A stretch of DNA of 64,000 nucleotides, taken from NCBI GenBank assembly GCA_930367205.1, contig OV884011.1, positions 139,621,937 to 139,685,936 on the forward strand, given 5' to 3'. Of the stretch, positions 34,429 through 48,477 are shown piece by piece. This DNA is from Acanthosoma haemorrhoidale (Eukaryota; Arthropoda; Insecta; Hemiptera; Acanthosomatidae). Both the position numbers and the translations under genes were made by a program. Within the stretch, counting starts at the first letter, position 1. Every line of letters begins with the position of its first letter. The notes under the pieces are model-generated. The model made no database searches. It was not told the DNA's origin and saw only the letters and a list, made by a program, of their open reading frames with translations.

Positions 34429-37400
34429 GCCCAGAGGTTTTCATAAATGAGAAGGCCAAGTCCTGAAACATCACTGCAGCTGCAAGTCCACCAGTTAGAG
34501 AAACGTTGTTAGAATGATTTACAGGCAAATACCCGGGCCTACTTGTACTCAGCGGTGGCTCGTTAGTAGACAATGATGTAAGGCTCTATTCTGGCTGGAT
34601 ACCGCAGTTGCGGTGGTACTTTGTTCTTGGCAGTGACCCAGGCCTCGGTCTGGGTTGCTTGCTTCCTGCTCTACCCTTCCAGCCTCTAACTAGTTTTTTG
34701 CAGCTGTGTATTTCATTGTTTACAATATTTACACTGGTATGACTTATGGTTTGGTAATGTTATTTACATTTGTTTAAATTAACTTACAACATATTATAAC
34801 CAATATACAATAGAGTATAGGGTGATTTATCTTATGTAGTTAGTGGTCGATACATCACGATTTTTCCAGTATCCGTATTCATCCCTTTTTTCATATAAAG
34901 TCGCTTCCTTCTTGCTTCAGATAACCTAGGGAACATAATTTATTTTCTTCTTGAGTTTAATGTTTTTTGTTTAATATAATTTTCTCTTAGATCCTATTGA
35001 ATTTTATCTTTACATATATAATTTATAATTTTATCTTCAGTTTGGTCTGAAGAATTGCAAATAAACAATCAAATTTACACATTATGGTCCCATTATTACT
35101 TTTGTGGTTGGCTTCATGAAGTCATTGGCTGGAAACAAGCATAAATAAAATTTGCTCTAACATTCCAGAACATCAAACAAAGAAATGCGTAGCGTTTGAG
35201 GTCAATTTATTAAGAAAGTGGTGGTTTAATAAAATAAAATAAATAAACCTCGAAATTGGATTTCAAAAGACCAATGGCTAACGGAAAAACACAAGTTTCT
35301 GATCAGTGCCTATATCCAGGGAAATACTACTTATAAGTAATCAGGAATGGGTTGTGGGCTATACCCCTCATGCCATTCGCCCCCCCCCCCAAAAAAAGAG
35401 TATAAAAGTTTAGTAGATCAGTAGATGTAAGTTTATCTATTTTACGAACACCTGTTAAGTTAGTTCAGGAATACTGGCAAATATGAATTTGACCTAAACT
35501 AGAATAGACCCGCTGCACTAAATGAAACCTACGATTGCTGGTTTCCTTACTACAGTGTCTCTTTATGTTTCGCGGGATTGGCCTTACCTTCCCTAGGCCT
35601 TGCTGGTTCAACGCAAAAGCTTACTTTACAACATCGACACCCAGCTTCCGCATTGCCCAATGACCAATATAATATATAACCATTAATTGGATTTATATTT
35701 TAATCTTCTGTGCTTTTTTCATTACCTCCTTATTGCAACTGCGTTTGGTCATCCTACTCCTAGAATGAATTTAAGAGACATTTCGCGGTCTCCCTGGGTT
35801 ACAGCAGACATTAAACATTACCACTGGTTTAAAATTTTTATTCTAAAAAGTTTTTTAACTTTCAATTAAAAATTGGAAAGGAAAATTAGTTATTGATTAA
35901 GTTTCCGCTTCTTTCCCAGAGGTCACTAGCGTGTAGAATAATGATTTCAGATTTTGTTGAGAAACTTATGATTAATTTTAAGAACTTCAAGTTAGACCCT
36001 TCACCCCGAATGTTAAGGCTAGATTCTCCTGTGCTCGCCTGAATATTTTGGATACACACCCCCACTGCTCTGAGAGCATTGCATTTTTGCACATGGGAGT
36101 TCTAGTACTCCCTTTAGTAAGAGGTAATCACGTCAGAATCCATTGTACCCTATTCTCAGTCTACTTAAAATAGGTCCATAAGGGTCTTTCTTACCTGCTT
36201 CATCTTCTGCATTTTGTTTCGACTCTGTGGAGATTGAAGATTTTTTTCTTCCATTCTTCCTCCCTTCCATCATCCGGTCTATCATGGTACTAATTTTTGG
36301 TCTTCTCTAGCCTATTAAAGGGCACGATCTTCTTCCTCGTTATCTCACCTAATACAGCAGTGAGAAGTTGTGTTAAATTTTTCAGAGCCCACCAGCGGAT
36401 GTCCTGCAACACATCACTTTTTGAGCTAGGGAGTATGTGTTGCAGAAAAATTTATTATATATGTCTTTTGAGAAATGTTTAGTTTGAAACATGGAAAAAT
36501 TACCCTTGCAGACACATTAGATAAGAAATAATACAAATTTTTGATTAAAGTTTGAATCCTAACTATCTCACTTAGACAAGGTAATTAACTATGTAATGTT
36601 AATATTTCATATTAAATATCAGATCTTGAACTGTGTCCCTAATCGCTAATATCACTTTTATATCTCTTCAATGAATTTAAGTAAAACTATATTTGGCAAG
36701 AAAAAACTTGTGTATAACAGCTCCAAGTTAGCAGTAATAACGCAGGCATTAATCATAATAGTCTTTTCAAATAGTTTTACACAAGATATAATCACTGAGA
36801 ATGTGCCATGAATAGATAGGAGGAAGCAGACCTGGTGAAGGAATGCTTGGTACCTGTCGTCTCGGAGCTTGATTGATTCGAGCAACGCTTGAGCACTTAG
36901 CCCTCAATGCCGGTAGCCCAAGAAACTGGAGTAACTGAACTAGGCAAAGTGATACCTCTCACCCCAATGGTAATTATTTACAAACAGCTCATCTCTAAGG
37001 TACTTTAACTATATTCAGAATTACTTTCCAACGTAAGATGAGCATGTGCTTTCAAACAGGTAAAGAGGGACCGTTTTATAAGCAGAGCTCTGTCCTCCAG
37101 CCTGTTTCATCATTCTGAGATAGCGTTCTATGGGATACTCAGAAGCCATGTAGGATTCAAATTTGACCTACCAAAACGGAGGGGTTATACTCTAAATAGT
37201 TTTGGAGCAAACGACTTTCATCAGTCTGGCTGTCTGTAGGTTTTATAATACATAGTCATATTAATCTGAAATTCAAATGTGTACTTTGCTCTGCATACAA
37301 AGTGGGATATAAAATTAGGAGTTGTTTTGCCAAAAATATTTAAACCTGAGAAAGGCTACTTTGGTTTCTGTCACCATATATTTCTCGAAAAACCGTTCTA

Positions 37401-37970
37401 CATTCTAAGCCGGTGTGATAGGATTTTCATGTCAATATTTTATCCATTTTTAACTTTTTCATTTCTTGGATAGATGATTTTCAGTGACTAAATTAGTTTA
37501 GAAAATGATATGTAGTATTATTAAGTAATACCGACTAAATAAAATACCGAGTAGTCATTTCATTTTTAAGAGAATACTATCTATTCACTTTATATCACCT
37601 TAATTCAGTTCACATTGATTTTTAAACTTTAGTTCATAATCTAAAAAAAAATCATTTTCATGTATTGAGGAATTCATCGAATCCGGACCACCGTCAATCG
37701 TTGTCGGTTAAGTAAGTGAATTGGATTTATTTTTAGTAACAAGTTACTGACAGTAAATTGAGCGATGAATGTAATGTGCATACAAATAATAAAGAGGGGA
37801 TGGATAATTGACCTTTTGTAATTGAAATCAGAGATGACTAGCTGTAACAATAAAAATAGATGACTAGAGGCGAATGGTAGAACCGGCTAACCTGTTATGC
37901 TACATGGAATAACGGGAAGCATACATCAACCTCTTTTCATGAGTTGCTGGCTCCAAAAATAATTATATTT
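34429..37970. other. Intergenic sequence
   Basis: The part at 34430-34690 is GC-richer but unmatched to the R1 promoter half. The rest is AT-rich with no definable feature. A run of C lies at about 35382-35391. Confidence 0.45.
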
Positions 37971-38060
37971 TCAATTATACTATTTATTTCCCTGTTCAAT
38001 TATACTATTTATTTCCCTGTTCTATTATACTATTTATTTCCCTGTTCTATTATCTATTTC
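37971..38060. repeat. 25-bp tandem repeat
   Basis: Three full units and one partial unit of tcaattatac-tatttatttc-cctgt (25 bp). Units 1-2 begin tcaa; later units begin tcta. A local minisatellite. Confidence 0.85.
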
Positions 38061-41000
38061 TAGAGTGGCTTTTTCATGGAGTTTATTTCTGGAACTATGT
38101 TCTCATTCACTAATCTTACACGTGATAATGCTAGTTGATGCGATGATCAGTAGTCTCGCTTTTTCTTCTTCAGTATATATAAGATAGTATTTCTAGAGTG
38201 GAAAGTTCTGAGTAGTGGAAAATCTATTTACATCAATTACTTACTAAATTATATTTTTGGAAATTTATGAAAAAAGGACTGTTTAGGACATAATATTATA
38301 TATTTTTGAACACATCGAAATATTAATAGTTTTAAAATAGTAGACTAGTGAATTCATTTATACTTATTATGAGACTCCACTTCGATTTACCATCGACAGA
38401 GACAGTTAGTAAAGGACTCGGTAGTCCATTAGGGGATAGATGGATGAGCGGTTGGAATTCAGAAAAAACTCTATCACTCATCACAGCCCTGAGCCGGTGG
38501 CATGCCCCCCCCCCCCCATTTAATTCTGTAACGTGGTCATCCGCTAATATCTCTTTTCTTTTTATATAGACTATCCAATTGTCATTTGTATGTCCCTTGG
38601 TCGGGTATTCAGCGCACTATTTGTAGGCAATGAGCCTATTTCACACAGGAATTCGTAACTTCTTTGCAGATTTGAAGGAATTTAGAGGAGTCTTGCTGCG
38701 AGAACATACTTTATAATTATAAATCTCAATTTTAGTCTAGATAAACAAATGTATCTCTAAGTGTATCTGTATTATACAAGGCAGGTACGAATATGTTTAA
38801 GGGAGGAAATTGTGTCGCTCGTTTATTATCATCATGAAACAAATTATTTTAAATTATAAGTGATTGGTATCATTCGTTTTAGAGTTTATCCCAATTCAAC
38901 GTAACACTTTTGTAATTCCGAATGTGAATTGGGTTTTAAAATTATTAACTAAAAATATCGCCAAAGTAGTAATTATTTATTTGCTTTCTTTCCCTTTATT
39001 ACACTTTACCAGGTTTATTTTAAATCATTTATATATGTGCCTGTTATCAATTTTCTCAGGATTTTTTATAATATTATCCCAAGAATCACGAGCGGTTCTT
39101 GGTCATGATACTTATCTTAAATGCTCTAGTCAACAACGCCTATTATTTTATTAAACTGATCCTATTATATAGTATATATTATATTATATTTATCTACTCT
39201 ATTAGAACGTTCATATTTCATGGAAATCAAAGTGGCGTTGTTTGAGATATTAATATTTACCATTAGTTAGAATGGTAAAGCCTACGATCAACATTATTGA
39301 ATCAGTAACCTTTGGCCGTTTTAATTATTTTCTAAGGAACAGAATGTTCTAGACAGTTTACTAACTGTTTCATATAAGCAATGTGAAAAGGATTTAATAC
39401 GTTTCAGGTTTTTGTATGAATAAATTTATCTTACGTGAATTCGATATCTCATTGAACTTTTTTTGTTGTACCCGTTACATCTTCTTTAAGCCTAGTCTAC
39501 TGCACAGAATTAACGAAGTGTAAATGTAAAACAGTTCAACAATAACGTAATACCCTGAATGTAAAAATGAAAAAGTCCTTATTTAATTCTCCCTCATTCA
39601 TGGAAATTTGGGATTCAGGAATTCCTTGAATATCTCGAGACCATCTGCTCTCGGGTCATTAAAACTTTCATATTCTGTGTATTTAAGCCGTCTATATTTA
39701 CATTTCAGGGAACTGGAAAGAAAGGACGATGTAATCAGGGGATCTCATGCAGTTACATTTAATTAATTATTTGATTTTATGATTTTCCCGAGCTACGAAA
39801 TTAGGCGTTCTTAAAATTACCATTGTAGATATTTATGCATCATTACCTCACTTGAATTATCTTTATTATTTCCTAGAACGCTATTCAAATTCTCTTTTTT
39901 GGATTTTGACTTCAGAGTACCGCATTCTTTTGTTGGCTTTCGGATAACATCGTTTTTTCAGTTCCCACTCACATCTAAAGTTATAGCCTTAAAAAAGATA
40001 TATTGTTTACGTAGTTTTGTAAACTCCTTCTCTTTCGATATCCTTAGTCTATGTATTTATATTTTAGATGCTGCCTTGATTAAACATAATAAATCATTAA
40101 ATCACAAATACAAATTGATGTTTGATATTTACAACTTATTGTAAACGTCTAAAAAAAAAATCAATTGGTTGCGTTGCTACACGTCAAGGGATGAAATTTA
40201 TTTAAAATTTAAGTGGGCAATATTTTTTTATTGATGTTAAAAGCATTGAACCTACATAGCTTTCAGTCTGTCCAGCGTTTCGGCGAATAGGGAATATTGA
40301 TGCATATTTTTGAGAAAAGCAGTTGAAACTTGAATGAAACCTTCCGTTAGTCGCATGTTTCTCTGATATTTAAACTAAACATTTTTTCATCACGATATGA
40401 AGTGAAGGATTCGGGTGATCTTCTAGGTTGCTTCCTAATTTCCATTCCCTGCTTCGGTAAGTGTGCCTTTGGTTATTCCCTTGCAAAATTTCTGGCTGTA
40501 GGTGTGTCATCTCACTTGTGGGGTGCATACGACCAATGTAGATGTGTTTTCACTTTTATTATTGTTATCAATTTGAATAATTATTTACTGTTTCTTAAAA
40601 AAAAACATAATTTTAACCTAGAAGTTGCATACGATTTTTTAACTCAATCTATTTCCAAAATAAAGTCGAATTATAAATATATGCTGGAAGTAGAAGGAAA
40701 TTTTGCTGTTACCAATAAGAGCACTGATGCTGTGCATCAATATTGAACACCGGACAGACAACACAATGGGACAAATGGTTTTGTGTTTTGAATTCAGATA
40801 TATGTACACAAGTACCTCTTTGTTCTAATAATTTAGTTCTATAAGCTTTATTTTTTCTGTGAATTTTTAGATCGATGGTACAAATATTTACTACTCGCAG
40901 TCTTACTTATTGGATATTAAAATATTAAATACGTAAATTATTGGAAAATGGAAGAGTATAAATTAATTAATAGAGTCATAGTACAATTATAAAGTTGTTT

Positions 41001-41299
41001 GGATTTTATTTTCGTTATCACATGTAAGCAAAAAAATCAATACACACTTAGTAAAATTAGTAATAAATCATTTTTAAGGTTCTTTAAAATAACACTAAAA
41101 CTGGCAGATGGCTAATCAATGGTAATAAAATGTGCCGTTTATCTTCAAGCAGCATGTGCACATAAAAAGTTTTGGGCCATGTTTCATATTTTTTTTATAG
41201 ACAACATAGCACAATATTTTTTATGCGAAGCTACTGCTTGAAGATGACGTCAATTAGTTCAAAACGTCTCAGCAATTAAATAAAAAAATTAATCTAGTT
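38061..41299. other. Intergenic AT-rich sequence
   Basis: No supported feature. A C homopolymer lies at about 38506-38518. The frame at 40402-40746 (114 codons) lacks a recognisable motif. Confidence 0.5.
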
Positions 41300-41572
41300 A
41301 ACAATCTTTATTGTGCAATAATTACAATCTGCCTTCTTATAAGGCAATAATAATACAGATAAATGATCTCATTCATACCATATTTACAGCATCATTCACT
41401 CGCTCATTCATACAATAGGACATGATTGGAGAAACTGGCCATTGCCAGGACTCCCACTGTCACGCGTTTATAGTAGGTCACGAGGCCACTGCCGTTTCAG
41501 TCTCCGAGGAGGATTATAGGGATGAGTGGCGCAGTGCAATGACTGTGCTACAGGATTAGGGTGGTTGGAAAG
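41300..41572 (-). repeat. 3' tail of Jockey family J-B, internally deleted
   Basis: The reverse complement matches 46615-47047 from ccaaccaccctaa to the terminal AATAAAG, but the segment equivalent to about 46775-46945 is absent. The element's RT is not attached. Confidence 0.7.
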
Positions 41573-44500
41573 GCAAAAACAGTACTCGCTTCGGCGGTAC
41601 ATATACTAAAAAAGAAATAAAAAAAATAGACACATTTTTTGTATATTTATCATATGACTTTTTAAGAGGTCAAGGTATGGATAAATAGAGAAAAAATTAA
41701 TATACCATGAGCTGCAAGAAGTGACACTCGGTCGTATGTAGACGGGAGACTGAGAGAGAAGCACAAAGAGATCCCCTCAATCCCTTCATACATCAAAGCT
41801 CCGAATCCCCCTTCTTTGTATTCAGGCCTCTCCCCTTCGTATCAAATCTCGTCCCATTTACATTTAATAATACGCCGAAAAGTATTTATCCTTCTGCTTA
41901 ATCTAAAATAGTTCACGTTCCCGTATGCACTACATCATAAATAATTTGGAAGGGGTGTGTCATGGGTAACACATTAAAAATGAAATCCAATTAGTTTATA
42001 TGAAAATAGTAATGTTATATGAGTACAGTGCATTCATGTTGGTACTAGTGCTCCCCTCCCTGTTGCCAAAGGCTCAGGAGACTCACCGACCGGATATTGG
42101 ATGCTAAACGCAATTGACTAATCTATTACTGAGAAGACTCCAACATTGCTATAGTTTCGACCGTATTATTCCAATGCATTCTGGAATAGCAATAAATCAT
42201 TGCGAATAAGAGTTAGCACGAAGTTTATTGTTAATCGGCATCCAAACAATAGATTGTTTCGTTAACACAAACAGTCGTTACTCACCATCTATAAAAAGAT
42301 CAACCATCCGCATATAATTTTTTTTTTTTCTTAGCTCTCAAACTTATAAAAATAGGATGTGGGAAAAATAAAGGAAAATTATTTTGGGCTAATGAGTGCC
42401 TTTCACTAAGGGGAGTCCCCCATTTGAAGGATGTATACGAAGGATATAGGGTGTGGAATGCCTAAAGGAGGTGGGTGGAATCAGGAAGGTAGTGAGAGTC
42501 TACCGAGAGTGCCACATATAATAATCCATTCATAAATTCATATGTCAGTCTACTTCTCATGTTCATTTCAAAACAATCCTCGATAAAGGAAGCATTTTTC
42601 TACAGTGTTTTCCTTTTTTGTTTGCTTAATAGTAGTTCTTTTCTTAGTTTAACTTAACAATTGATTTTATATAAACTTTTTTTTAAATATAAAATATAGT
42701 TCTATTTTTCCTAATTTTATAATTAATTTAAAAGATTCCTCTCGATATGATATGTTCCAAGTATATAAATTATCTGAAAGTACACCAGATTTGATTATTA
42801 CAGGTATAACAAATGTTATTAAACTGTTACCTGAATAACATAACGAAATAATAAAATTTTAAACTGTTTATAAGATCGATGGCTCAAATCGTTGACACTA
42901 TATTGTAATACCCCCCTGCAAAAAAATGTTAAATACCAAAAATTATGTACTAGAAAATATATCATATTTTATGATATAAATTGTAACAATTCTGTGCCAT
43001 CTGGATCATTCCAATTCTACACAATACTGGACAGAACGTGACCAAGAGATCAGTGCCTCATCATGTGACATTTTGTATTTATTGTGTAGTATACAATACA
43101 GGGCTATTAATTACTGAGTAGTATAATGAAATAAATAAATTAAAACATTGCTGATTCCGGATATTGCTTTTAATCCGAAATCATAATCTTAAGTTTTTAT
43201 TTATTTGAAATTTGAGATGAATATGATTAAGCGAAATAGTCAGGGGATGAACGACGGGTACCCCACACCTGTTTGAAAATAAAGCGTTCCCTTTTTTTCT
43301 GGCTTGTTCTAGACTCACATAATTGTGGCCCACTTTATTATTATTATTGTTTGACAGGTTCCGTTTACTTAATTAACAAACTATTCACTAGCAGAAGAAC
43401 TATTGAGTACAGTAGTATAGACGCAGGCGCCACCATCATACTAGGCCATCAAGGCTGTTCAGTTTTGCAGGACTGCAGACGCTTTCCCATCTGAGAATTC
43501 TAGGCACTGACATATCTGTGATCATCCAACTTGTTTGAAGTCAATATTAAAAACGAAAATTAACGAACTTCTAAGATAAAATTAAAATTAAATTTAGTTA
43601 GTCTCATAAAGATTGAGCTGATCTCACAGCTCTTTAGGACACTAGAAATAGTCAACTAAACGAAAAAAGTAACACAACGAAAGAAGTAGTTAGAATCAAA
43701 AAGTGATTTGAATAAAAATTCAATAAGTGAACTTACAAATCCTTATACAATTGTTGTAGTTTTAATAACTCTTTGTTGTCTGCAAACATAAATTAAAACT
43801 AAAAAACTAACTTCATTACTCTTATGAGAACTAGAGTAAACTTTTCATCGGAGCATTTGCCAGTTGTGGGTTGAGCATTGATAATTAAATAAATGAAATT
43901 GTGCCTGTTAACAGTTTATGTAAATTTATAGTACGCCATTCAAATTCTGGGCTCAATCGAGACACGTCAAAATCCTTAGTTATGGTTTGCACCTGAGTAC
44001 GATGAAAAGTTTATGTCTTATACAAATCAAAATGTTCTGGACTCGGCACTGTTTCAGACTCATGCGTTGGGTCAACGTATAATGTTTAACCAACACTTAT
44101 CTAGTCTATGAAACCCCGAGCTTTGAATTAATGTAATTAAGTCCACGATAAATTAACTAGAAAATATTATAACTTTTATAAACTATGAATTATTCTGTTA
44201 TAACTTTAAAATATTCAAACTTGAAAAATGCGTGGATTACATTTTCCTGCTGAATGGAGAGTACTAATAAATACAAAAAATAAATGATTTGTAACTTCTT
44301 TGCTTAAAAAATTATAAATTATTCACTTTGTTTAAAACGAATCTGAATGAATAAACCGTGTCAGTGTTTTTAAATTTAAGTAGGACGGATAAAGACATTC
44401 TGGATTGTGAGAAGTTTTGGAAGTTAAACTATAATATTATGAGAATTTGTCAGTCTGAAATCTTGAACTTCTAGATTTTGTGAAGTTTTACAATTGATTT

Positions 44501-45489
44501 TGAAATTTCAATAATAAGTTCCAGTCGATATTTGTTCACACCAAATATTGTTCGCAAAAATATTCCAGTTGCATTGGTTTTAATTATTCTTTTGTATGGG
44601 GTACGGCGCATTTTCATAAATATAGAGTGCTATAAAGATCTTTTTTATAGTATAAAAAATAATTTTTAAGTTAAAACATAGTAAAAGTGAAAAGTTTTTG
44701 TTAACCTTAAATCAAGTTCAAATAAACTAAAACTACTGAAAAGTTTCCCTACTTTGTGTACACACATGTATCCGCAAACTTGTTTGCAGGCAAATGTTTG
44801 AGTTAAAAACTCAATTCATTTCGACTCTGCATTACATTCTCGATGGAAAACCAAAGACACAGATACACTTGTATAAACAAAGATCATGACATAAATGGTT
44901 GCACATTTCCATTCATTTACTTATCAATGCTCAGCTGACAACTGGAAAATGGTCAAAAGAAAGGTTTACCGAGGCTCATAAGAGTAGTAAACTTGGCATT
45001 TCATATATAAATATAGAAAGAACAGAGAATAAGGAATGAAATCGATGTAGTATTGGTAGCTTGGGGCTAAAGTAATGAAGCAAATCATCAAAAGGTCACG
45101 CGTGAAATCATCACTGAATATATATATTTATATTTTTTTTATATATCTTTATTTCCAGCTCGACTTGACAGCTATACATAGATACAGATAAATTAATAAC
45201 AATAAATAGACTGGGGAATAATCGCATCAAGAGACACCCCTAACGAAATATAATTGTGTAACAATATTATTATTAATAATAAAAATTAGTTAATTTATAC
45301 ATAATATGTATGTTAGGATAAAAAATGATTAAATTTAGATTATAAAATATAATCTAATCTAATTAAAGAACACATAATTATGATGATAATAATAATTGAC
45401 TAGCTACATAACAGATAGAAACTAAAACAAAACTATGAAATTTTCTGTCAATGATGAATTATTAGTTTTTTACAGCGAGATAAGACGAA
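41573..45489. other. Intergenic AT-rich sequence
   Basis: No supported feature was seen. Confidence 0.5.
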
Positions 45490-46245
45490 GATATTCAAAG
45501 ACGAAATTTCAATGTTATATTTAATTGTTCCTTCAACGTATTCCAATTTGTGGTGGCATGAGTTTCGTTTTTAAACTCTTTTTTTGTCCCAATTTGTAAG
45601 TCTTGGGGAAATTGTTTGTCTCTGACGAACCACGAAGCATTAACATCAATTCTCAGAATTTTATTCTGGAAAATTTTAAGCCTTTTGAAATGGAGGGAGA
45701 GCCCCATACACCACAACCGTACATGATCAGTAGTCTAAGGATGCTACGGGAGATTAAAATAGTAATATCTGGTTTCAGGTGCGATTTCCTATTCATAATG
45801 AGGTTTACCACAGCTAGCCAAGAATATGCCTCGGTACGTTTTTTGCTTATGCGACTCTTCCATGTCAAATGGCGATCTAGAGGGACTCCAAGGTATCTTA
45901 TGCCTTTGTTTTGATCACTCCATGTTTCGGTTTCATTGTTCACTCAGGATTTGAAGGGTGGGGCAAAGTGAACATTCTTTCTACGCATTCGCGTGGGTTG
46001 AGATAATTTATTTACATTGTAGTACCAATTCAGATCGTTCAAGCTGATCTGCAGCACATTACGTGCTTTGGCTATGTCTTCATGTTCATGGTTGTAAAAC
46101 ACAGTGATGTCATCAGTGAACATAGTTATTGTTGCTGTGGGTAGATAAAAGTAAAGGAAGAACAAACCCCCGTGGAGTACCTGCATTAATACATCTGGTT
46201 GAAGAGAAGTTGTTGTTAACTCGTATTGAAAATGTTCATACCTTA
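45490..46245 (-). pseudogene. Jockey-like LINE remnant (family J-C), RT
   Basis: On the minus strand a mutated AGTPRGFVLPLL (GTPQGSVLGPLL-type) block at about 46170-46200 is followed in another frame by F-T-D-D-I-T-V-F (active site, about 46110). Next come IRYLGVPLDRHLTWK (about 45890) and the C-terminal segment KIFQNKILRIDVNASWFVRD (about 45610). Several frameshifts and a stop at 45944 break it. It differs from J-A and J-B in sequence, and the 5' half is missing. Confidence 0.7.
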
Positions 46246-46475
46246 AAAAATGAATTAAGAATTTTATGTAATGTTTGAGTTAGCAATTGCATTATTTTTT
46301 TATCTCGAACCCATGTGCAATGTATTTGGTTGATCTTGATAGCTAGTGTGAAGTTGAATTCGTGTCCTGGAAATCAAGATTGATACGATTGGTATGGAAA
46401 AACGAGAAGGGTCGATTTTTTATTACTGATTACGAAACTTGCCTGAAATAGGTCATACGCTTATTACTTCGAACA

Positions 46476-47047
46476 TGAAGCGTATCTTTTCAATCAAAAG
46501 TCCTGAGAACAATAGTAAATGCCCCTTATTATGTCGGCAACAAAACCCTTCATAACGATCTCAATATACCTTACATTCTCGAACTAATCCCTTCCAAGTT
46601 CATGAAATTCCATAGTAGCCTATCCAACCACCCTAACCCCATAGCACAGTCATTGCACTCCACCACTTATCCCTATAATCCTCCTCAGTGACTAAAACGG
46701 CAGAGGCCTCGTGGCCTGCTATAAATGCGTAACATTGGGAGTCCTGGCAATGGCCAGCTTCTCCAATCATGTCCTTAGCGTAAATGGCTCTCACGCTCTT
46801 AGTAAGCCTCCGCTGGCTCTTATCCTGTGACGCGGCTGATGGAGGAGCGTGGGGGACTTCCCAAGACTCCGCTTCCTCTTTCGCATGTGAGGGAGGTGAC
46901 AACCATGTGGATTTTGGAGGTCTCTGGGCTGTTTGCAAATACTGTATGAATGAGCGAGTGAATGAAAATTGTAAATATGGTAAGAATAAAAAACATTTAT
47001 CACAATTACTTATTGCCCAATGAGGCAGATTGCAATTTTATCATAAT
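46476..47047 (+). repeat. Jockey family J-B, RT end and full 3' tail
   Basis: It begins inside the RT C-terminal coding part (fqSKVLRTIVNAPYYVGNKTLHND-like, in plus-strand frames to about 46600). It continues with the 3' tail that also occurs at 4320-4745, and ends at an AATAAAG near 47045. It is 5'-truncated. The unidentified coding remnant begins at or just before its end. Confidence 0.75.
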
Positions 47048-47049
47048 AA

Positions 47050-47779
47050 AGTTATTGTTGTATGTCGTGATTTAGTCAGGCATAGACTAATATCTTCAGG
47101 TAATTGCCTGTCCGATATTATTTCTGGGTGTTTAAAACCTCTGACAAGGTTTTATAGATTCGAGTTTCTGCCGATTGTTATTAGAGGAAGGTCACTGCTC
47201 ATTTTATCCAGTCTATATTTTTAGTGTTTAGTCACAGAGGTATCAATGAACCCATGAAGTTAGTTTGGCAAGAGTATCCTGAAGTTTTTAAGTATGCGTG
47301 TATGGAGCATGAAGAAATTATCAGAAATTGACATCATTTTAAATTCCCTGATAAGGACACAACTTGGTGGGTGGTGAATATTCCATCACACATTTCAGCC
47401 AATGACTGGCGCGTTATTGGATGGGGATATTACTTTAGGGGCAAGTGCTTCAACTTTCATGGACAAGAGCAATGAATGTTTGAACGGGCCAAGCCAAGTT
47501 TTCACCTTGTTCTCTCATCCCCGTCTCCATAATGTATGATAGGGAGCCGACTTAAGAGATGAGTTTGTTCGCTCGTTGTTCTCTTTACCTACTAATGAAT
47601 TACCTTCAAAATGGATAACGGATTATGCAGTGTTTTTGGAGTGTCATTATAAGAAAATGGGTTTGATTAATAGCTATTTATGGAACAGGGACTGTAATAA
47701 CTGTTTATTTACAGTTTCATTAATTCATCGTGCTCATGCTTGTCAAGAAGCTTGCGAAAAGATGCTTATATTCGTATGA
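47050..47779 (+). pseudogene. Unidentified decayed coding region
   Basis: Codon-like sequence runs over about 240 codons on one strand. Part 1 is the frame ending at 47224. Part 2 (frame of 47230) has a possible ATG at 47254 and reads through stops at 47329, 47473 and 47530. Part 3 (47543-47779) is one base out of phase with part 2. Part 2 has dense Trp/Tyr/His/Cys (for example WWVVNIPSHISANDWRVIGW), unusual for random AT-rich DNA. I do not recognise the protein. It could be a host pseudogene, an unfamiliar mobile-element protein or an old viral insertion. It lies directly after a LINE 3' end. Confidence 0.4.
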
Positions 47780-48477
47780 AAGACATTTTTTTTTTGTTAT
47801 ATTTATTAATGATGCAAAAAATATATAATACTACCCGATAGCGAATGGACGATAATAACCATAGGCATGGATCGCATGAGGGAGAGAACATCTGCTGAAG
47901 GATTATGTTGATGGCATTGAATTTAAATTAAGAAATCCCCACTCCAGTACCTTCCGAGTCGTGGTGGTGTGTCAGCTGATACTTGATAGTCCAAGTAAGT
48001 GAGCATCCAGATGTCTCTTTAATTTAATGGAATTGACCCTGGAGAGTCTTGATGTAAGTTTGTACTTGTAGATTTGCACCTGTGATGAATCGAAGTAGAT
48101 TCGAATAAAATCTTTCTACTACCATCTGGTTTGATTGTCCCATAAATATGTGCTTCATATGCCCAGACGGGTCTTTGTAAGTAAGTGCCAGTTCAGTTGA
48201 TGTACCAGATGTAGCCGTGATGTTTTTTTTGTTTTTTTTTCCTAACCTCTCAAATAATTAAGATTATGGATAAGGGAAAAATAAAGGAATTTATTTGGGG
48301 TGAGTGGATCCTTTTACTAGGAGTACCTGTTAGAAGGTGGAGTGAGGGATTTAAGGAGTGTGGGAAGCCTCGGTAGAGGTGGAAATGTTGCAGTGCGGTA
48401 GTGAGAGTCCACTGAAGGCTGAGCCTAGAGTCTCTCTAGGCATGTAGTGCAAGCTCATTCAGTTGGATAGCAGTGAT
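47780..48477. other. Intergenic sequence
   Basis: No supported feature. Confidence 0.5.

Noticed and set aside
37971..38060. Possible CRISPR-like array
   Set aside because: The 25-bp units are directly adjacent without spacers, so it is a plain tandem repeat in a eukaryotic sequence.
40402..40746. 114-codon plus-strand frame
   Set aside because: AT-rich, no motif and no neighbouring evidence of a gene.
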